A stretch of 64,000 nucleotides of DNA from Neodiprion pinetum (GCF_021155775.2 NC_060237.1:17320970-17384969), one strand, 5' to 3'; shown: positions 50,694-63,951, counted from the stretch's first letter. Translations and numbers: made by a program. The notes: a model not told the origin generated them from the letters alone.

Positions 50694-50709
50694 GTGGTCA
50701 GTGGTCAGT

Positions 50710-50748
<39 letters not shown>

Positions 50749-50750
50749 GG
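50694..50750. repeat. 7-base minisatellite (GGTCAGC)n
   Basis: About eight tandem heptamers: two GGTCAGT units, five GGTCAGC and a final variant GGTCGGT, in gro intron 1. Confidence 0.92.
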
Positions 50751-52111
50751 TGGCTCAAAGTTGCACCGATCGCTGCTTCGATCCGCGTTATTATACATAT
50801 GGAGGATTCCACGTCAGTTCGACTAACCTCTGACCCGTGGCTAAATCCAAAAATATTCCAAACAAAATTGAAGTGGGCGGGCAAAACGGTAATTTTTTAA
50901 CAAATTAATCGTTTTGTTTCTTTGTTTTGGGGGGATTTTCAGAGTTCATCTTCCCTGCAACAACAATCTGTAAATTTCAATCAAAATATTTAAAAAATAT
51001 AAAAATTTCGAAAATATTGTTTTTTTTTTTTAGTAATTATGATTTTGCAATTTTGAATTTTTATTGAAACTTCCAGATTGTTGTATTAGGTAAGATACAT
51101 GGAACCCTGAAATTCCCAAAAAAAATTATTTATGAGTTGAAAATTACGGATTTATCTGCTCGCTTTAAATTTTTGTTGAAATAATCTGTCTACCAGGTAT
51201 GACGTTATATGTAGGTATACTGTGTGGATTACACTTACAGAAATCAACAGAGTAAAAGGTACGGAGGATATCAATTCTACTTTATCCTTTTAATTAACTC
51301 TCTTGGAACAGTCGAGGATCCTCGCTAAAATCCCGCCTTCTTGGGTAATTTATTCCATCAGAATGTAGTGCCGCTTTTATTACCGAACAGCGAGACGATG
51401 TGTCAAGCCTAATCAGCGATGGTTCATATCATATAACTCGTTTATACACCTATATACGTTACACAGAAAAATAAAATGACACGCGTGTCGAATGAGCGTG
51501 CAATTTTCCTAGTATGAATTACGGGGAAAAAATGACGTGTAATAATTACAAAGCACACATGTGCGTAATCATTTATTATAAAATATTTTTTCTATTAATT
51601 AACGATAAGAGAAAATTCGAAATACCAAACAGAAATTCGTCTCATGTAGTATATGTATAATTTGTTACAGATAAATAATTTTTTTCGAAACGAAATTATT
51701 TAGATGTTTTACCTATGTAGGGGGAAAAAGTAACGCAATGTTTAAAAATAATGATTTCACCTTCTTTTCTTTGCACCTTGTATACGTGCAAATAAAAAGA
51801 TCAACTGTTTGAATTTAATTCAACTTAATTGACTTAATTATAGCCACTCGAGATTTTGAACGGTTGCTTTTCTGTTCGATTCATAAACTGTACAATGATA
51901 CCACCAACGTATGAATGATAGCTTTGTTTTGAAAGGGCTTTCCCCATTCTCTTATAGAACGTTATCGCCTTATATTCGCGTTTATATTACAGAAGGCCAG
52001 TGATAAAAATAAAATTTTTATCGCTTTATCGTACGTGAAAATAGATAACAACGGCAAACGTTTTACGAACTTTTATAACTCGTAAAATGTTATACGTATA
52101 TATGTTTGTAC

Positions 52112-52660
52112 ATTAGGGTGGTTCGCCAAAAAAAAATTATTTCTTTTCAGTGCTGCTCCCTCATGAAACTGTTGTTTATGATGAAACAAAAATTCCCTGC
52201 AAATTCTAGTTCGATCGAATAAGATTTAGAGGGTTCCGTTTTCGAGTTTTCGATTTTACATTGAAATAACACGTAAAAAAATGATCACCTTAATTCACCG
52301 TCGATTTTGCGTGAAAATATAGAAGAAAATGAAAAATATCAAGTATTATATTTAGTACAACAAAGGTCTACAGATGTTTTATTCAATTTTGCATATTTTG
52401 AGAATTACTGTGAGTTCAAACTGAAAAAATGGACAAAAATCTAAAATAATCGTTTTATATTCAGAGAAAATTGAAGTTTTTATTATTTTTCATTTTCGTC
52501 TATATTCTCAAAAGTCAAAAGCGGGACCTCTAAATCTTATCCGATCGAGCTCAAATTTGCAGGGGATTTGTTTTTCACCATAAACACATCAGTTTTATGA
52601 GGAAGCAGCTCGGTAAAAAAAGAATGATTTTTTTTTGTTTTGTGGCTGAACCACTTTAAT
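52112..52660. mobile_element. long foldback element, GGTGGTTC ends
   Basis: The left end ATTAGGGTGGTTCGCCA and the complement of the right end, ATTAAAGTGGTTCAGCCA, are near-identical. The arms pair for about 180 bases (CCCTGCAAATT, CGATCG and ATAAGATTTAGAGG on both sides) around an AT-rich centre. Non-coding. Confidence 0.72.
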
Positions 52661-53188
52661 TTACATATAAACACGTCGATGAAAAGATTTTTAAATCGGA
52701 TCTATTTTGGCCCTACGTGCACGCACACTCACACATACGCAGACCCACCATTAGTAAAATACTGGACGAGACGTATAAAATAGATAAGCGGATTGCTGAG
52801 GGATAGATATAAGATATGTATCGTCGCGTAGTAGATGCGTGATTATATAGGTATATAATCTTATAGAATATACGTATAATCTATGTCTATGTACATATAA
52901 TGTATATACGTGCACAAGTACGTTGCACGGAAGACGGTTTTTAAAGAGCGATAAATGACGAAATTCATTTATAGCGTAAAACTCAGTGCGGTGATTTGTC
53001 GACGAGAAAAAGCGCATCGTCATCGTCGCCTTCATTGTCGTCTCGTCACGCCGTCGTGAAGAGAGCGACAAGTTAAATATTTGAACATAGAATTCCTCCG
53101 CGAACGGAAAATGTAATTAGTATGGTGACGTATTGTTTGAAAGCTTTACAAACAATTAGCATTGATTGAACACAACGTACTACGTGTA

Positions 53189-53413
53189 CAGAGTGAGTAG
53201 CTAACGGTCCGATGATCTAACGCGCATGCGCGAACATTCTAGAGTAAAAGCGGTTGTTTTGTCAGGATGACCAACCGTCACAAGTTCAGATGACTAAGTC
53301 GCCGCTATGTATGCGACCGCAAAAATGTTGGTCGTCCTGACGAAACGACTGCTTTTGGTCTAGAATTTTCTCGCATGCGCGTTAGACCATTCGACCGTTA
53401 AATACTCACTCTG
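53189..53413. mobile_element. foldback MITE, family A copy 3, best preserved
   Basis: The ends are perfect: CAGAGTGAGTA at the left and TACTCACTCTG at the right, flanked by TA. The arms pair over about 95 bases and carry CGCGCATGCGCG (left) and TCGCATGCGCG (right). This copy defines the family termini. Confidence 0.75.
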
Positions 53414-56270
53414 TACACGTGTACATAATGTTTATTACACTTATTCTCCTATCAAAATGTATAATATAGTATAAGAATGTACTCTGACGGTGAAATTTTT
53501 GCAGACGAAGTGTAACGCTATATGCATAGACCTTTTTCGTCTTCCACGATTTTCAGGCTTACGAAGTTTCAGTCTAACCCAAAAATCCAAAATTTAAATA
53601 TCGTTTCATCACCGTGTCGGATCCGCCATTTTGAATACCGAAAACCAAATTTCAGAATAGAATGGAAATTCATTTATTATTTTTACAACTCGTAACGAGT
53701 AAAAAAAATTATCTTTCGATCAAGTTTCGATCGATCGAAAAATCGTATACATGATTTTTTGCGATAAATTAGCCGCGATGAAAGATAACATCTGCAGTCC
53801 AGTAATCATAATATTATAAGTATCTATTTGACGCCTGTTATAAACCTATAAAAGCTGATGCAATAGTTATCGTACCGCCTTTGAAATAAAAAATACATAG
53901 TAATAATAAGAGACACGGAAATGTTAACGGTATATGCATATCTAAATACGTAGCTCAAAACCGGGGCATTGTTATTGTTGGCTGTGTGGTTATATCTTGA
54001 CACCAGCATAACGGTATCGGGAATATCCAAAGTGACCCCCTTTTCATGCATTATATTGTCTTATCTAAATACCGCGTTAAACAATCTTTCTTTACACTCA
54101 GATTTCATAATAATCCGTGGTCGCTAATCAATTAACGCCGTATACACACAAGCCTCAACGGTTATCCGCAATTGTGATAAAACCACGTGAAAAAGTCCCA
54201 ACAGAATCATAATTTATAAACAAGGAGAATAACTGTATTACAAAATAAAGAAAAAACGGACATTTATATATTTTCTCAATTGTAATTAGAATAACTCCAA
54301 GAGATATTTGAATGATGGAGATAATAACAACGCTGCATTCCAACCTGTTTCAAAAGTTTACTCGACGAAGATTGAACACTTTAACGAATAATTATAATTG
54401 ATGTTTATAAAACTGTTGATTTTTCATATATGAGCCCAGATCAATAATGTAGTAAATTTTTGGCGACTGATCCAACTTTGGAGAAAATAAAAAAATTAAA
54501 GTAAATATATAATGAGCTGCTCGAATAGAGGATAAAATAATAATACAATACGGTTGGGTAACAAGAGCAGATATCGTCAATCCTCCCTCGTCCGCAGAAG
54601 AAGCTAAGCTAAAGATCTAACAATAGAAACGACAATATAGCCGGGACGTAATCTGTTAAGTTGGAAAATGGAACGGCAGGCGATACCGAGGACACGTTAC
54701 AGGCAGGCAGCGGAACGCAGCGGCAGCAGATCGTTATCATTTCGTAGAGATCTGTCTGCAGGTATCTACGGAGCTTTATGGGAACCGAACCTCGGTCGCA
54801 TATACGTATAACATGTTTACACGTACATGTATTATCAGCGAGTGAATTGAGCACAATCGCAGCAGGGAGTAGAAGCCGTCATTCGGAATAATCTGACACC
54901 GGAAGTAACGTCAGCATCTGCAGAATACGTGTGACAGGAATTAATACTCATATGATATATACACACACGATCACGTGTGCGGTGTTAATTAATTGTATCA
55001 TTTTGTCACATCTTTGCCGACGAGTTCACGGAATATTAGATGATGTCACGTGATAATCGTATGAGGTGCAATATGTACTCGGCATGTGCTCGAAGCTGGT
55101 TCAATGGCATATTGAGGATATGGATTTTTAATTTTCTCTTCGATTTATGTACACTTATCGCGTGTAAGAAGAAAATTATTCGTTTTACCATTCTCGCATC
55201 GTTAAAAAAGTTTGTCGTTTAATTGTGAAATTCACCCAAACACGTTAGTCGTGGCGATTATCGCGGGTTATTAAACCACATTCGGTAACAAAATCATCAT
55301 CGATCGAGTGAAATAAAATCGCATCACTGTTTTTTACGATATCTAGCAAATTTCGACGAACCTTGATATGAAATCACGTCGACTATTTCTTATTCTTATT
55401 ACACACAGAGACAAAAATGTTACTCACTTTGTTGAATATATATTCTTCTAAATAATAACCGTGATAAAACATTTCATTCGCCGGTACGACAGGTAAATAT
55501 TTCAATTAATACAACTAACAAAAGACAAAGTTTAGGTAATATTTAGTTGAACGAATATTTACATTATACGGATCACTTAAATATGTCGTAGGATCTGAGG
55601 AAATAAATGGCTATTCAATCAAGCCACTGACAGTTTTTTATCAGTGTATACACTGACCACTTTCTAAATGTATATCCAACAAAATTAGTCACTGCCAGAA
55701 TTTGCTTCCGTAATCATCCTGCTATCTGAGATTTCGCGTAGGTAATCTGACGCAGGATTTTCGGCTTCAAATACATACATATAACCAACTCCATTCGCGT
55801 AAATTAATCATGATTTCTCTTTCACGTAATTCTGTTAAATCCGTATAGCACGGAAATAACAGAGTATAAAAAAGAAAAAATTCCAAGTTCAAGTTGGTTT
55901 AAAACTCCGCAATGCGTGGAGTCGATAATTATTCAGTCAAATCTCGGTCTGTTCGATGAACGACGAAGAACTTTATCCGCCCGTAAATTCCGCCCTGTTA
56001 ATTACAAGCATCTAGAGAATACGTGATAATTATCGGAAAAATATACAGAAACACAGGTATGTAATATTAATGTAATATAAGGGATGCACAATGCAGCGGT
56101 ATTACGGGACTGTTGGTAGAAAATTCAAGCTTTCAAGATCCGCGTTGAGAACCTCTGGGACGAATAAACAGAACTGTATTGTATTTGGGGGCTTAGCCTG
56201 GCAAATATTAGCCACCATATCGCTTATGGTGCTTGTTGAACGAGGGCGACGCCGAGGGTTCGGGGCGGCG

Positions 56271-56324
56271 AGAGGGAGAGAGAAAGAGAAAGAGAGAGAG
56301 AGAGAAAGAGAGTGAGAGAGAGAG
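56271..56324. repeat. (GA)n-rich microsatellite
   Basis: A GAGA-rich purine run with GAAAGA interruptions in gro intron 1. GAGA tracts can bind GAGA-factor-type proteins; no direct evidence here. Confidence 0.85.
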
Positions 56325-57912
56325 CCAGGGGTGGGTAGAACTTCATTGGTGAGTCACACACGTGCCTACGTATAAGTATTGGGTGGCTGTAGGTACTATA
56401 TATAAGTTACACGTATTACAGACACACATGCATGGGTAAGTGGGAGGGGGAGGGGTGTTTGTCTGTCCGTTCGTAGGTCTGTTTGTCCTCGCTCTCGGTG
56501 TTTGAAGAACGTCGGTGCTCGGTCTGTGCAAACCCCTCATTATTGCGAACAGTGTACATAATCTATATATACACACACGCACGCGCATAGACGCAAGTAA
56601 ACAAACGCACACATCCACACCCACGTGCTCCGCCGTGCAAAATCCTGCTTTACACCGCGTTGCACATCCTGCTGCAGTTACGCCTCGCGATCGCTTGTGC
56701 ACTTATGATAGAGGCGTATTAAGAGACCGGCCGAATAATCAGTTTAGTCCTATAGATTCTGCGCATTTTTCGATGCATCGGAAAGCCTTTGGCTACCACG
56801 TGGATCGAAGTCTTCTTCATATTTTAGTGCGAGTTTCGGGTTTTGTCTCAATGATAATTCTAGCGTCAGCATCAAGAGTCACGAACTTTGTGCACTTTTT
56901 TCTTTTCTTTTTGTTTCGTAATAAGAGGTCAGATATTTTGAGGATACTCTAAAACTTTTTGATTCCTGGCAACTTTTGTAAATTGCCATTTCGATGTTGT
57001 TACAGAAATTTACAAACGTCGTGATCATTGAACGTGTATTGACACACGATATATATATACCGTTGTGATATTTTCTGCGGAAACCCTTCTGACCATGGCT
57101 GGAATTCCTTCATTTTTCCAGCCTGTGAAAATTCTTCGAAATTTCCGCAAGGTTTTCAAAAATTTCAACTATTTATACGGCCATGGCATCTTGCCGTTAC
57201 TAAGGAAAAAAATGTCGCTAGTGGATAAAAAAAGATCGCGGGAACGTCATTTTTTTGAAGGTGTTGTGATTGGATTGAAAAAGTAAACAAGTTTTTCGCC
57301 TCGCAAACTCGTCCTGAGCACGTAAATCGAATTTCCGTAAAATGACTCAGTCCCGTTAGGTTTTCAAGTGATCGATACAATTGCGCTAAAACACCGTGTC
57401 CCTGAAATTGTTTGATAAATGGGAAATGATTTGGGTAAAAGTAATATAATATTGTAATTTTAAGTACATTTAGCTATTTTTAATAGTGTTGCAGGCTCGT
57501 TGAACAAATAGATTTCATTATAATGAGTATAGTTTGTGATTGGCAAAGGGACGATGTTAATGTGTCAAGAACTCGTGCGGTCTATACAAGGTCTAGGTTA
57601 ATCCAGTCCCAAAACAAAGTACAGCACTAATGATTCTTGGAGACGGCCGAATCATTCCCTTCCAGCCCGATGATTGAAAGCCGAACCTTATCGATTGGCG
57701 AGAACCAATTTGCAGCCGGAATTTGATCCGCTGAATTTCCGATACAGGATACGAGGTATACGTATGGAAGGTAAAATAAATTTACACCGGTATGATACGA
57801 TGCGATAGAAAAAAGAAAAAGAGGGTAAAAAAAAAATATCTGTATGTACGTAAGCATGTTTCTTTTCCCCGGGTATATTACATAAGGTGCGAAAAGTGTG
57901 TGTGTGGATGAC

Positions 57913-57941
<29 letters not shown>
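57913..57941. repeat. (CTG)n microsatellite
   Basis: A nine-unit CTG run in gro intron 1, read as poly-Ala or poly-Ser in minus-strand frames but with no supported exon around it. Confidence 0.88.
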
Positions 57942-57943
<2 letters not shown>

Positions 57944-60900
57944 CACTGAAGAATGTACCTTCGGCTAATGGGGTACGAGGGGTCGGAGAAGAGGGGCTTT
58001 CAGATTAGCTCGAGGGCTAAGCTGCTGCGCTGCGGTGCGGCCTTTGGGTGGGTCAAGTTGTGTGTAGCGCCAGAAGAATGAGATTTATGCTCATTACGGG
58101 TAAATTGGTTAATGGCTCGCGTCGTCTGCAGAAATAGGCTTTCCGCACAGCACTGACTCCTCGGCTGGCCAAATTCGCTCTCTCTCTCTCTCCCTCCCTC
58201 CCTTTCTCGCCACGTCGGTGAACCTTTCACCGCAGAGGGTATTCGGTGAAAGAGGCCACCCGAGGCAACTCCGTGTTCTCCGCTACCGCCGAAGGATGAC
58301 GCGTGCCCGGTCGATCCCGAATTTTGCGAGTACAGCCTCTTTCACCGGATATACACCCAGTATATACCAATAACATGTACGTATTGTACATAGGTGTGTG
58401 CATATACGTATATATAATATACAAATACGAATGTGTATGTACAGAGCTGAAAAATATTCTCGGAATGGGATTACCGCTGGCGGATCTCTGGTCCGAGCTG
58501 AGCGAAGAAAATTACGACGTAGCACAAAAATCGTTCGCTTTAAGGGGAATTGCTACGGGAGCCGGGGGGAAAGGACCGAAAAACAAACCCGAGGGGATTC
58601 GCCGAGACTATATCCAAAACTCCTTTCAATCTCGGTATTCTCTGTTATACCTCACTTATACGGTTTCATGTAATGGCTATGGTTTCTCGTACATCGGAAA
58701 CGATATCTAATCAATTTCATGCCGGTCGTTATTATATTAAGAGCAAAATGTATCTTGTACAAGCAATTGTGAGCAGTTGTGTAAATCAGTACGCATGAAT
58801 ATACGCAACTTTTTACTTGAAATAATTGTAATTTTGTTAATTATATTGAAAATGTAATAAACAGCATCCTATCACATCAGCCTTTTTATCGTCATTGTTT
58901 TTCCACTATTCTCTACAGTTCTTTCCAAAATGTGTACCGATTGATAAAATCGAGCTTCAATTTATATGAAATTTTATCGAGAGCATTATTTTACGTGGCT
59001 CGGAACTTCTTGAGGCACAAAAAAACATTCATTCAAAAGCGATTATCATCTCTCAACGAAATATATACGATTAGTATTTTGTCAAACATTCAATTCTTTT
59101 AACAACATATCAAGTTAATTGGTATTACAGATTCTTTGACAAAACTTACAAAATCCATTATAAGAAAATTTCCAACACCAGTGGCCAATAAACTGGAAAA
59201 TTTCAAGCTAGCAGATTGTGAGCGATGAAAATTTCATCTATGAATCTCTTCATAATTTATCGATCTCAATCTTTTCGATTGTCACTTCGTTCCTGCCACC
59301 CAGAGAAAAAAAAAAAGAGAGAGATAAAGATGTTTATCGGCGTTTAGAATAAGAACGATTTGAAACGACGAAACTGACGTTGGTAATTCCCCCGAACCCG
59401 TAATCGTCGTCGGAATGTCCTCTGTGGACTTTTGAGTGTCTCTGAAAAAGGCCTTCTCCACCTCCTCCTCCTCCTGGTCGGTCCCTCATTCTCATCAAGA
59501 TTAGGGTGAGCGTGCACGAAAGCTGTGCGTGTGTACACATATACATATATTTATATAATGCAGTGTCACGTAGGTAGGCGCTAGCTGTCCTGGGGGATGG
59601 TGTCATGATTATATTATCGGCACCGAAGCCCTCTTCGGCCCCCCAGGGGTGTTCTCGCCCTTCGTTCGCCCTTCCACCCTCCTTCTTCCCTGTCGACGAG
59701 GGACTCTCTCTCCACCCCAATATACGCCTGGATCGTCGCACATGCATATAATACGACTTGAACGCGATCCGGGTAGGTACGCATAAACCCACCTTCGCTG
59801 CAGCTCTGCCAGGGTCGAGAGTCCTGCGCCTGACATAATAGCCGATGTCCCGAGGGACCAGACGAGGACCCCCGGGGTACCTAGGGGCCCTTTGTTCCAC
59901 CTTCCTCGAAGGGCAATACGCAGAAGCAGGCAGCTGCAGTTCGATCGCACCTTTTCCCCGATTCCTCGTAGCTCGCTCCGTCGTGCTCGACCCACCGAAT
60001 CTTTCCTCTCCCTTCCTTCCGTGGAAGGTGCAGGTTACGCCACTTGAAAAAAGGTCTTCTTCGGATTTCCCCTTCAATGATTGCGTGTGCAGTATATACC
60101 TACTTTTTGGGGTTTCCGGATATTGCGTTTCTGCACCGGACTCGTATATTTTTTCTATTATTAATTATTGTTATGTAGTTAACGAGCGTTAATTGGTGCT
60201 CATAAATACCTTAATGGTTTTATAACAAGTACATATCGCGGCACGTCAACAGATTTTCCGAAACCTCGACCGTTACGAGATTATTTTGAATTATTCAATT
60301 ACTACAAATGAGAATTTCAACAATTGTTTGCCATCGCAAATTTCAACGCCGTCGGTGAAACACGGTCTTCTCCTCCGTTATCGCAATACAGGTATAATAA
60401 TATGCGGTACCTAAATACCTACATGTGAAAGGTTTTATTTTCTTCGCACGAAAAGTAGGAAATAAGTAAATGTGTATCATTATAACGTGCATCGAATTGA
60501 GTTTAGACTCAACATTAAATACCGTAAACATAAATAACGGATACCAATAGGATGATTGCAATAATTTATATTATAAGCTACAATACATTCAACCTTTATA
60601 TTCGGCACGCAATTGAAAACGATTGCAATAACCGTTGTTTATATGTATATACCAGTGGCAGTCATATCACCGAATCAGGGGGAGAACGATGGAGTTGGTT
60701 GTATATTGAGTAAACTTTGATCGAATGAATCCACAATATGCAGCACTCGGTGTGTGTGTGTGTGTAATGCCAGCCATACAAAGTACAATGTATATACGTA
60801 TATGATACAATACAGAGCCAGGCGGGAATTGTCTTTCAATTAGTTTACGAGGCCGCGGATCGTTTCGCGCCATCGTCATCCCTTTTGTGTCCTCGACTTT

Positions 60901-61289
60901 TCACGCAAGTTCCACGATACGCACACATGCAGCGCGTAGATGGGGGTGGAAAAGTGTGCGGGGAATATTGCCGGTGGCGGATATGAACGGAAACAGACTG
61001 CATCGAATCCCTCTAATGGATACCCAGCTCGGTGTGTATATAATATATATACACACACACACACACGCGCGCGCACGCACCCTAAATACAGGCAATTTAC
61101 CGAAAGCCATCGGCTCTCATAAAAGTGTCGTTTCGGGGATAAGGGGTCGTCGCTTTGTAGGTCCCCCTGTCCTCCCTCGGCGACCCGACAACAACCCGGG
61201 TTCCAGGAATGAAAATAATCCCCCCCGACCCCGGCTCGGGGGAAAACCAAACCGACCAGCCGAACCACCCCGTCACGATTCATGACGCT

Positions 61290-61290
<1 letters not shown>

Positions 61291-61331
<41 letters not shown>

Positions 61332-61347
61332 CATCTATCTATCTATC
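61291..61347. repeat. (CTAT)n microsatellite
   Basis: About fourteen tetranucleotide units with a single CCAT interruption near 61331. Confidence 0.92.
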
Positions 61348-63511
61348 GCTGGCTCGCTGACTGGGAGCTCGAGCGACGCAACCCTCGCAGGCACCGACAC
61401 CTAGCAGCTACAAGCCGGTACGAGGGTCGTGTAGAGGAGGCGAAGGGTGTTTGGTTGCACCCTCCCTCTTTGTACGGCGACACCACTGCTCGACGGTGAG
61501 ATACGAGGGCTGTTAACTGTTCAAACATCCTCGCAGCACGTGCAGGTAGAACCTGGGTTTATAAGGCTTTTACTTTCTAGAAGATATGTAGAACAGCGTT
61601 CCTGTGCAGCGAGCAGTCTCCCTGGCGCACCATTTTCCTTCCTTCCTTGCTCATTTCTCCTCGACGACGGTTCGGCTGTACAACTTGTAAGACACCGTGT
61701 ATGCATTGGTATAATTTAATGCCGAAATCACGTCCGGCTGAAAAGTACGTGGGCACGGAGCCGGGATATTACACCTCGGTGAATGATGTAGAATTTTGCT
61801 ACGTTGACTTAACGACGCATGGTGTGAAATTCGGTAAGACATGTTTAATTAAAAGGTAAAGCGAAAGACACGCGTACCTTGCAAACTCACTCGTAGCAGC
61901 GGTATGTGGCGGTATAAAAAATTACTGTTCAATCAAGTTATTTGTAATGTAACAGGCACAACTGCAATTTTGGCAATTTCACACAAACGGAATACAGAAG
62001 AAATATAAAAACAAATTGTGTGTAACGGGACCGATCGCTGCTTCAACGACTAAATTGTTCTGGTTTTTTACCAAACGAATCGATAACGATCACCAGAACG
62101 GAGAACCGAGCAGGTACATATTCAAGGTTGAAGGTTTTAGCAAAAGTATCTAACGACCGTAAGTAAATGACAACGGTAGGTACGAGGTACGCGCGTCCTT
62201 CAAGACTGTAACAAAAAGGAAATAATGGAAACGGCAAAAGAGATCTCGAGTTATCCAGACGAATCATTGTTCACGCGTCACAGTTTGCTGCCGCTACAAG
62301 TATAGTCTGTATGCCTATTACGTACAACCAATACGTATCTTCGAAATTGCTTCCAATTGAATCGTACAGCGATGACGTGTTGAAACTGCAGTTCAAAGAT
62401 TTTTTTACATCCGTGTTAAAAATTGCAACGGTGAGTTTTTACGCTCTTTCTTTTTACCGTCAGTTTGTTTCGTTTCGGTTAAGCTGCTCGGAATTTTGGT
62501 ATCTTGGAGATGTTTTATTTTATTTTTTTTTGCAAGTCTGTACAGAATGCTGTGTAACACGATTTGCCGGATGTAGATATAATAAAATACGAAGTTCAAC
62601 ATCGCGGATTCAATTGTGCGGTATTTCAAATTCCCGGAGCATGGTACTTTGTTTTCTATTTCGAAGTTATTTGACGCCCGAGTTCCGAATTCCCGTTACA
62701 TCTGCGTAACTTTCCGACGTTGAAAATAGCCGCAATCAAGTTTGAAAACTCATACGACTTCCTCGCAAATTGGGATAGCGTGAATATATAAACCATTCTA
62801 CGTCAAATCTCTAGACGTTTATCGTTCGTCCCGCATGCAAGCCCGAAGAAAAATATGTGAAGAAAATAGAACGAAATCACCGAGGCCGGAAACGAGCGTC
62901 AAATGAAATCGTGAAACGATGATAAACGGCATTAATATGTCGGCATCGATTAGGACGCGACGATCGCGATGAGAGATCATATTCTTGTTAGTACCAATAA
63001 ACCGCTGGTTCAAAAATACGAACGAACGTTGTAACAAATTAATAATAGTGTACGCGGTAAACATAGATGTATAATATAATATACACATGTGAATTTACGT
63101 CTGGATGATAAATAGGACAAATATAATACAGCGGTGGCGGTAGGAGGAGGGGAGGAGGTGAAAAGGGGAGAGAGAGCGATAATATTTGTACAGGTTGCAC
63201 AAACTTTAGAAGCGGTCGATCAACGCGACGGCGTCCATTTCGTGCAACGCGACGGCAACAGTTGTGTCAACTGGGTGAACGCGGCATGTGACGACGATGA
63301 CGAATAACGCGAACGCGGGCGGTGCCGGCGAAAATAGTAATCGCCAGTTTCTTCATTTCGGTCGGCAATTTCATTTCAATTGCACGTCCAATATTTTTAT
63401 CGTTCCGAACGTTTCGAACGATTCGAACGTTTCAGAGGGAAATCTTTCGCGGTTATGCTCTCGTTCGTCAAGTGTGTAAAAATAGAAACAAGAGAATGAC
63501 AAAATTCTCAC

Positions 63512-63571
63512 CGGATGACGGGCAGCTGCCGCGGCAACAGCTGCCGCGTTGATCCCGGCGCTTGGATACAT
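63512..63571 (-). CDS. gro: groucho exon 1 (start codon)
   Basis: This exon encodes 20 residues, MYPS-AGIN followed by an Ala-rich stretch and ending RHP. Groucho/TLE proteins typically begin MYP and have a short variable leader before the Q domain. The donor after CATCCG is GTGAGA, and the exon ends in phase 0. The ATG at 63571 is chosen because it gives the family-typical MYP start and runs straight into the donor. The open frame continues upstream of the ATG, but that stretch has the low-complexity character of a 5' leader. The Ala run (residues 9-17) is encoded by mixed GCN codons rather than a pure triplet repeat. Confidence 0.93.
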
Positions 63572-63691
63572 CCTCCGTTCCGTTGGTTTGAGGGAAAGCG
63601 GTTTCGTCCGATAAGGGGTTCTCCTTTTTTCTATAAATATACGCACAGCGGATCCAATCACGCGATAAAATGTGCGTAAGGAAGGTTTCGA

Positions 63692-63743
63692 GGCACGCAC
63701 GCACGCACACACATACACACACAGAGAGAGAGAGAGAGAGAGA
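63692..63743. repeat. (CGCA/CA)n-(GA)n compound microsatellite in the gro leader
   Basis: A GCAC run passes into ACAC and then AGAG, upstream of the gro ATG. On the sense strand it is CTCT then GTGT, in the presumed leader or promoter. Confidence 0.88.
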
Positions 63744-63789
63744 CGCAAGCTCACGGCACGCAGGTTTAACCGACGACCTGTATCACCGG

Positions 63790-63951
63790 TCAGAGCATTG
63801 CTCGGCACAAACTGCACAGTGCACACCACCGATCACGGTTCACAGAACCATCGGAGAACACGACGGCATCGCAACACCGCGTCGCACCGCACAATTCACA
63901 ACGTTGAACAGAGACACTTGACGCACTTGGTTGTGTCGGATTATTATCCAT
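63790..63951 (-). other. upstream open reading frame, 53 codons, in the gro leader
   Basis: Starting at the ATG at 63951, the minus strand reads MDNNPTQPSASSVSVQ, then RCELCGATRCCDAVV, and ends RWCALCSLCRAML before TGA at 63790. If transcription begins upstream, this frame would precede the gro ORF without overlapping it. It contains eight Cys in CxxC-like spacing, which may be chance in TGT/TGC-rich leader sequence. I know of no matching family. Confidence 0.25.

Larger units (their letters stand above)
42170..63511 (-). other. gro: groucho intron 1
   Basis: This 21.3-kb first intron has no supported exon. From exon 2 outward it holds a foldback repeat (43328-43545), a GC-richer unique island (43570-44180), a degenerate repeat at 45757-45850 and a foldback at 46273-46479. 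Further on are a mariner-like foldback (49841-50452), a 7-base minisatellite (50694-50750), foldbacks at 52112-52660 and 53189-53413, and a microsatellite-rich, GC-richer stretch from about 56 kb to the promoter. Long first introns of developmental genes commonly house enhancers; that is inference here. Confidence 0.85.
8396..63571 (-). other. gro: groucho (gro/TLE) transcription unit, 5' part
   Basis: Groucho is a nuclear co-repressor recruited by Hairy/E(spl), Runt, Engrailed and TCF-type factors. Its N-terminal Q domain tetramerises and its GP region contacts histone deacetylase; these are family facts. The sequence shows seven minus-strand exons joined by GT-AG introns in consistent phase, giving about 229 residues that match the N-terminus, Q domain and start of the GP region. 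Introns as seen: intron 1 about 21.3 kb, exon 2 to 3a 4.3 kb, 3a to 3b 1.5 kb, 3b to exon 4 3.6 kb, intron 4 13.0 kb, intron 5 10.6 kb, and intron 6 more than 8.4 kb. No later gro exon (CcN, SP or WD40) is visible left of 8396, so the gene is truncated by the window. Its identity is close to certain from the HYVM-YYEMSYGLNVEMHKQ and TMTELN blocks. Confidence 0.96.

Noticed and set aside
57627..57944. Poly-Ala open frame over the CTG repeat
   Set aside because: The Ala run is only the microsatellite read in one frame; the rest is unremarkable and lacks splice signals.
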